From positions 24,356 to 88,355 of the forward strand of contig CBIHLM010000009.1 of assembly GCA_966210515.1 (NCBI GenBank): a stretch of DNA of 64,000 nt, given 5' to 3'. This document shows positions 60,142-64,000 of the stretch, piece after piece. The notes under the pieces were generated by a model. That model saw nothing but the letters and a program-made list of their open reading frames with translations. It was not told the DNA's origin and did no database searches. The stretch's first letter is position 1, and each line of letters opens with the position of its first letter. The DNA comes from Paradesertivirga sp966210515. Lineage in GTDB: Bacteria; Bacteroidota; Bacteroidia; Sphingobacteriales; Sphingobacteriaceae. The position numbers and the translations under genes were made by a program.

Positions 60142-62124
60142 TTAGAGTTTACGAAGCACCCTGTTGTTTTCCTGAACGACTTGTGAGTCGAATAAATCTT
60201 TAAATAAATCACCTTTCCGGGCAATTCGTCGTTTAATGGTGTTGATAGTAAAATCAGAAGGATTCAGCTCCGTATTGATTTCTCTCCATTCAAGTGGAGT
60301 TGAAACCGTTGGTATGTGGTATGGGCGAACTGAGTACACAGACGCGATTGTGTCAGCCAGGTCATTCTGACTATCATCTACAAATATCTTTTCTCCGCGT
60401 TTGTCAACACTAATTTCGCGGGTGGTAATCTCTGGCAGGAGTTCATGTATCATATTACATATTGCCGAACTTGATCTTCTTGCATCAGGAAATGTAAGAT
60501 TCGAACAAGGTATTAATAAGTGCATGCCGGTTTTTCCTGATGTTTTAGGAAAGGTCTTGATTTTTAGCCTAGTAAACACTTCTTTGGCAGCTTTGGCAGT
60601 TTCAACGACTTTGTTGAATTCGCCATTCGATGTATCGAGGCCTATTGTTATATAATCAGGATAGTCAGAAGCAATCGTCCGCGAGCTCCAGGGATTAAAA
60701 TCAATAGCTCCCAAATTGACTATGTACAATAAGGTTGCTGCATTATTACAAACCAGATAGTCAATTTCATTTCGTTTGCCTTTCTTTTGGTACTTTCTGA
60801 AAGTCTGGAAAACTTCTGCGAACTCGGGCTCACGACCTTCCATATCCTTAATGTATAATCCCGGAGCTGTTGGTGCGATGTGTTTTATGTACAATGTAAG
60901 GGGTCTATCTTTAAGGTAAGGTAAAATGTAATCAGCAATAGACGCATAATACCTCAGCAGATCAGCTTTACTTACGCCCTCCTTCTTCCATAGAACTTTG
61001 GATAGACTATGAACCTTAATCGTATACCCCTCCACCGGCAGTTCTCGTTCATCTGTAACCGGCAAAGTGTCCAATTCCTTCCAGTTAGAATCCTGATTAA
61101 GATAAACCCTTTCAATTGGAATATTGGCCTGTCCTTTATCAGGTTCTTCCTGACCCAATGATCTAATGTCCTTCGGTACTTCTTTTATAATTTCTGATGC
61201 CTTTTTATCATATCTGAATCCCAAAAATGTTGCTGGTTTCCTTATTCTTCCAGACTTGGTCCACGTGGCAAAAGCAAAGTTAGCCACAAGCTCGGGCCGC
61301 ACATAGTGTATCCTTGCACCTTTTGTGTCTGGTATTTTATTTGCAAATGGAGATATATCAATCTCAATCGATTTCAGGCGTTCGATAATTTCGGGCATTT
61401 CCTTTTGCTTATAACCTCCTCCTGAACGACCTATCCACTCAAGGTCTCCATTCTCATTGTAGGCACCGAAGAGCAACGACCTAAATAGCCTGTTTTTATC
61501 TGATTCGGCCCAGCCCCCAATAACAAATTCCTGTCGGTTGATAGTTGGAATTTTTAGCCAGTTAGCACCTCTTTGGCCTGGTACGTACGGACTATCCTTT
61601 CGCTTAGCGATGATACCCTCCGAGCCTTTTTCAAGCATTTCTTCGTAGAGCCTTGAACCTTCATCGTATGATTCACTGTATTTCAGGGTATCATTTGTTT
61701 TGTCTCTTAGTAATACAGCTAATATTTCTTTTCGTTGTATCAGAGGTAATTCCATCAGGTTATGACCATCCAGCCAAAGCAAGTCAAAAACACAATACGA
61801 AATGGGGGTCCGGTATCCGTTAAAATTCTGTAAAGCATCAAAATCCGCTAAACCCTCTTTATTAAAACAGACAACTTCTCCGTCCATAATCAAATCATGA
61901 CCAAGATCCTTGATAGCCTCAGCTACCTGGGGATATTTTTTAGTATAATCGAGGCCGCGTCTTGACGCTAAAAGCAAGTTCCCTTCTTTACAATAGGAAA
62001 TTATTCTGTAGCCATCCCACTTTATCTCATATAGGTATTGCGGATCGTCTGTAACTTCCTTAACAAGGGTACAAAGCATGGGGTCAATCTTCGATGAAAA
62101 AAAATTCCCAGTTGATTCAGCCAT
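60142..62124 (-). CDS. ligD: ATP-dependent DNA ligase D (ligase-polymerase form)
   Basis: LigD works with Ku in bacterial non-homologous end joining. The 660-residue protein begins directly with the ligase domain: Y-E-I-K-W-D-G-Y-R contains the adenylated Lys35. M-D-G-E-V-V, E-G-I-I-A-K and N-W-L-K-I follow, with the OB-fold ending near residue 310 (T-F-L-G-F-R). The archaeo-eukaryotic primase-type polymerase domain runs from about 365 (L-S-K-V-L-W-K) to the C terminus. A phosphoesterase domain, common in longer LigD proteins, is absent. The polymerase metal motif, usually D-L-D, reads G-L-D-T-S (Gly495, Asp497). The third acidic site is present (F-V-D-D-S-Q-N). No ku gene lies in the window. 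Ligase function looks intact; polymerase function is doubtful. Confidence 0.93.
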   Translation of the reverse strand: MAESTGNFFSSKIDPMLCTLVKEVTDDPQYLYEIKWDGYRIISYCKEGNLLLASRRGLDYTKKYPQVAEAIKDLGHDLIMDGEVVCFNKEGLADFDALQNFNGYRTPISYCVFDLLWLDGHNLMELPLIQRKEILAVLLRDKTNDTLKYSESYDEGSRLYEEMLEKGSEGIIAKRKDSPYVPGQRGANWLKIPTINRQEFVIGGWAESDKNRLFRSLLFGAYNENGDLEWIGRSGGGYKQKEMPEIIERLKSIEIDISPFANKIPDTKGARIHYVRPELVANFAFATWTKSGRIRKPATFLGFRYDKKASEIIKEVPKDIRSLGQEEPDKGQANIPIERVYLNQDSNWKELDTLPVTDERELPVEGYTIKVHSLSKVLWKKEGVSKADLLRYYASIADYILPYLKDRPLTLYIKHIAPTAPGLYIKDMEGREPEFAEVFQTFRKYQKKGKRNEIDYLVCNNAATLLYIVNLGAIDFNPWSSRTIASDYPDYITIGLDTSNGEFNKVVETAKAAKEVFTRLKIKTFPKTSGKTGMHLLIPCSNLTFPDARRSSSAICNMIHELLPEITTREISVDKRGEKIFVDDSQNDLADTIASVYSVRPYHIPTVSTPLEWREINTELNPSDFTINTIKRRIARKGDLFKDLFDSQVVQENNRVLRKL

Positions 62125-62614
62125 ATTGATAAGTCTAACGCACCTTCATGCATTATCCTAACTGTCTCAATCGTGAAATGGTTTCTTTAAATCAGAAATG
62201 TTCAGGGTGATAATTCTATATTTTTACAATTAATTGATTTGAATGGTTTAGTATTGTTCAGAAGGGGAGATAATAGTCATGGAAATGTGTCAGCTGTGTA
62301 ATAAGTATTAAGATTTTTCTTCTCTTGAAAAAAAAGCGCTGTTTTCTGAAGTAAAATAGGTAGTTGCCGCAGAGATATTTAGTATTTCCCACCTTTTTCA
62401 AGTGATTGCCTCTTTGTAATTTAGCGCAGATTAAAAAAATGATTTATAAATTTTGATTTTATCCATATTTTCAACTACCTATCAGCGGAACCTCCTAAAA
62501 AGAGGTTCTTTTTTTCTTAAGGGTTTGTTAGGTAGAGAAGGCTTGCGCTAGAAGTGCAGTCTTTTTTGAAAATTAGCACAACGACTCCATTAATTGAGCG
62601 GCTTTTAACTGCAG
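62125..62614 (+). other. 490-bp intergenic region with an unassigned terminator
   Basis: The region between divergent ligD and the receiver gene has no open frame of note. It contains a clear hairpin with T run at 62488-62516. A weak TAATTTAG element at 62417-62424 could drive a short transcript ending there. The first 300 bp show no recognisable signal. Confidence 0.5.
62488..62516 (+). terminator. Rho-independent terminator without an upstream gene
   Basis: GAACCTC and GAGGTTC form a 7-bp stem around CTAAAAA, followed by seven T. It points on the plus strand but the upstream gene (ligD) runs the other way, so its transcript is unexplained. Confidence 0.75.
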
Positions 62615-62971
62615 ATGAATAAGAAGATTCTTGTTGTAGATGACGATGACGATATAAGAGAAATTATTGAATTTCTACTTACACAAGCTGGTTTTCGTGT
62701 TTCAATATGTTCGAATGGAAAAGATATATTCCGTACGATTGATCGTACCAGGCCGGATTTGATATTATTAGATATTGATTTAGGAGAAATGGATGGAAGA
62801 AATATTTGTAAGGCAATAAAGAGTAATCCTGAAACAGATTCAATTCCTGTTATTATAGTGTCGGCCGAAGAAAATATTTATAACACCATTTTAGACGTAG
62901 GTGCAAATGATGTGATTCCCAAACTCTTTACAGAGCAGGTTTTGTTGGACAGGGTATATGCGTTTAATTAA
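62615..62971 (+). CDS. Single-domain response regulator (receiver only)
   Basis: This 118-residue protein is a receiver domain without an output domain. The acidic pocket is V-V-D-D-D-D-D at residues 7-13. The phosphorylation site is Asp53 in L-I-L-L-D-I-D-L-G-E-M-D-G. The conserved Ser is in I-V-S-A-E-E near residue 87, and the Lys in V-I-P-K-L-F near 103 (usually K-P-F). Such CheY-like proteins relay signals by protein contact. No kinase is adjacent. It lies alone between a 490-bp gap and a convergent VOC-family gene. Confidence 0.92.
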   Translation: MNKKILVVDDDDDIREIIEFLLTQAGFRVSICSNGKDIFRTIDRTRPDLILLDIDLGEMDGRNICKAIKSNPETDSIPVIIVSAEENIYNTILDVGANDVIPKLFTEQVLLDRVYAFN

Positions 62972-63074
62972 TGACCAGAACTACATCTAATGTGCAGAGG
63001 TGTTCACCAGATGAGGGGAGGCTTTTACCGACAAAGTTTTTTACTGCGGTGGTTGTTGTTTAATTCAATTCAAA

Positions 63075-63452
63075 TTATTCAGAACCATCTTTTCCAATTA
63101 TAAATACAGTTCCCGCAGGATCCATTATCCAATGGTTGTCTTCAGGGATTTTTTCAAGTTCATCACAGGTTTCAATTCCATTATGTTTTAAGTATTCAGT
63201 CGCTTTTAAAACGTTAGGTGTTTTCAATTCCAGCCAGGTTTCAGAATGGGTGTAATTGTCTACACAATCTAACCAAACAGTGTTATGCCCGAATTTTACT
63301 TCGTGCGTTCTTGAAACGGTTGGGTGGTTTATCGGCTTCTCTGTAACTTCGAGTTTTAAAATATCCTTATAAAAAACCACAGTCTGATCATACTTGGCTT
63401 TCGGGATTTTAATGGCGATATTTAGTCCGCCGTCAAATTTAATGTTGCTCAT
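63075..63452 (-). CDS. VOC-family (glyoxalase/bleomycin-resistance-like) protein
   Basis: This 125-residue cytoplasmic protein has the paired beta-alpha-beta-beta-beta layout of the vicinal oxygen chelate superfamily. Visible features are N-I-A-I-K-I-P near the start, V-V-F-Y-K-D-I-L-K-L-E-V at 27-38 and V-W-L-D-C-V near 57. W-L-E-L-K-T-P near 73 and the C-terminal W-I-M-D-P-A-G-T-V-F follow. The reaction is not predictable from these features; members include lyases, dioxygenases and antibiotic-binding proteins. It is convergent with the receiver gene. Confidence 0.8.
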   Translation of the reverse strand: MSNIKFDGGLNIAIKIPKAKYDQTVVFYKDILKLEVTEKPINHPTVSRTHEVKFGHNTVWLDCVDNYTHSETWLELKTPNVLKATEYLKHNGIETCDELEKIPEDNHWIMDPAGTVFIIGKDGSE

Positions 63453-63495
63453 GTTGCTCTTATTTTAAGCGTTCATCTGGCGGTCTGTGGTTTTG

Positions 63496-63524
63496 CCTTT
63501 GGCGGGCTTCTAAGCCGCCAAAGG
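63496..63524. other. Intergenic hairpin without T tract
   Basis: CCTTTGGCGG and CCGCCAAAGG form a perfect 10-bp stem around a 9-nt loop in the gap between the VOC gene and the DUF2200-like gene. No T run follows on either strand, so it is not a standard terminator. A 10-bp palindrome GTCACGTGAC lies further on at 63681-63690. Confidence 0.5.
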
Positions 63525-63707
63525 TTCAATCCAAGCCGATAAGTGCCAATTTAACAAATTGTTTCAAAAGAGGAACATCACACCTTTTTAAAGTAAAAAA
63601 TGCCCTTACCCGAGATTCTTGCAGATGTGTTACTTTATTGTTTACTCTCTTTATTTCGACGGATGTTCCAGCTTTTGCTTGTCACGTGACGAAGTTTTCC
63701 TGGCATT

Positions 63708-64000
63708 CTACAAGCTTCGTAATATCTTCTCCATCTTCCTGCCCTTCGCCAACTCATCCACCAGCTTATCCAAATACCTGACCTGCTGCGTCAAGGGATC
63801 TTCGATTTCCTCGACACGATATCCACAGATTACACCTGTGATGAGTTGCGCATTTTGGTTTAGCGAAGCTTTTTGGAAGAAGGTTTCAAACGTTACATTT
63901 TCATTTATAAGTTCCTGCAATTTCTTGTTGTCGAAGCCTGTTAACCACTCTATGATCTGATTTAATTCTTCTTTTGTTCGCCCCTTCTTCTCTACTTTTG
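63708..64000 (-). CDS. DUF2200-family protein, 5' end outside window
   Basis: The reading frame is open from the window edge to the stop at 63708, giving the last 97 residues. They begin K-V-E-K-K-G-R-T-K-E-E-L-N-Q-I-I-E-W-L and continue F-E-T-F-F-Q-K-A, I-T-G-V-I-C-G-Y-R-V-E-E-I and Y-L-D-K-L-V-D-E-L-A-K-G-R-K. These blocks match, from memory, the small DUF2200 family of about 115-120 residues, so only some 20 residues should be missing. The function is unknown. A TTG-started 70-residue reading (from 63920) is an artefact, because the conserved sequence continues upstream of it. Confidence 0.82.
   Translation of the reverse strand, partial: KVEKKGRTKEELNQIIEWLTGFDNKKLQELINENVTFETFFQKASLNQNAQLITGVICGYRVEEIEDPLTQQVRYLDKLVDELAKGRKMEKILRSL

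Overview
The window is moderately AT-rich DNA from a member of the Bacteroidota, most likely a Sphingobacteriaceae/Pedobacter-like soil or plant-associated bacterium. The signs are a SusC/SusD pair, C-terminal type IX secretion sorting domains, TAnnTTTG-type -7 promoter elements, A-rich rather than Shine-Dalgarno leaders, and dense arrays of glycoside hydrolases. It reads as a large carbohydrate-utilisation region centred on uronic acids. I assigned everything by reading the sequences, without database searches.

Region 1 (1-11890) is intracellular hexuronate catabolism: the 3' end of one altronate dehydratase, uxaC, a KdgK-like kinase, uxaB, a second complete uxaA, yhcH, kdgK, eda, an ExuT-like MFS transporter and a GapN-like aldehyde dehydrogenase. 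Region 2 (12160-24029) holds two very large secreted pectin lyases (PL1-like and PL4-like, both with T9SS sorting domains). These are followed on the minus strand by a LacI regulator, an SDR oxidoreductase and uxuA. Together regions 1 and 2 encode both branches of the pathway: galacturonate to tagaturonate, altronate and KDG, and glucuronate to fructuronate, mannonate and KDG. Both continue through KDPG to pyruvate and glyceraldehyde 3-phosphate.

Region 3 (24377-33764) is a plus-strand group of GH2-like, GH35, Ldh-family dehydrogenase, GH43-like and sodium/solute symporter genes, followed by a cytoplasmic PAS histidine kinase.

Region 4 (35751-58254) is the most unusual part. A minus-strand run reads inositol oxygenase, SusC, SusD, acid-phosphatase-like metallophosphoesterase, HGSNAT-like transmembrane N-acetyltransferase, sodium/solute symporter, GH89, GH92 and GH2. 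A LacI regulator is divergent from it, followed by a GH92-GH28 pair. Two near-identical palindromes flank the regulator. The enzyme set would suit dismantling an inositol-phosphate glycan carrying alpha-glucosamine and alpha-mannose (GPI- or GIPC-headgroup-like). The freed inositol would be oxidised to glucuronate, which the uxaC pathway of region 1 consumes. This is an inference from gene content.

Region 5 (58416-64000) is unrelated housekeeping or accessory content: an ArnT-like glycosyltransferase, a shortened LigD (ligase plus polymerase), a lone receiver domain, a VOC-family protein and a DUF2200-like gene cut by the window edge. I saw no rRNA, tRNA, CRISPR array, transposase or integrase.
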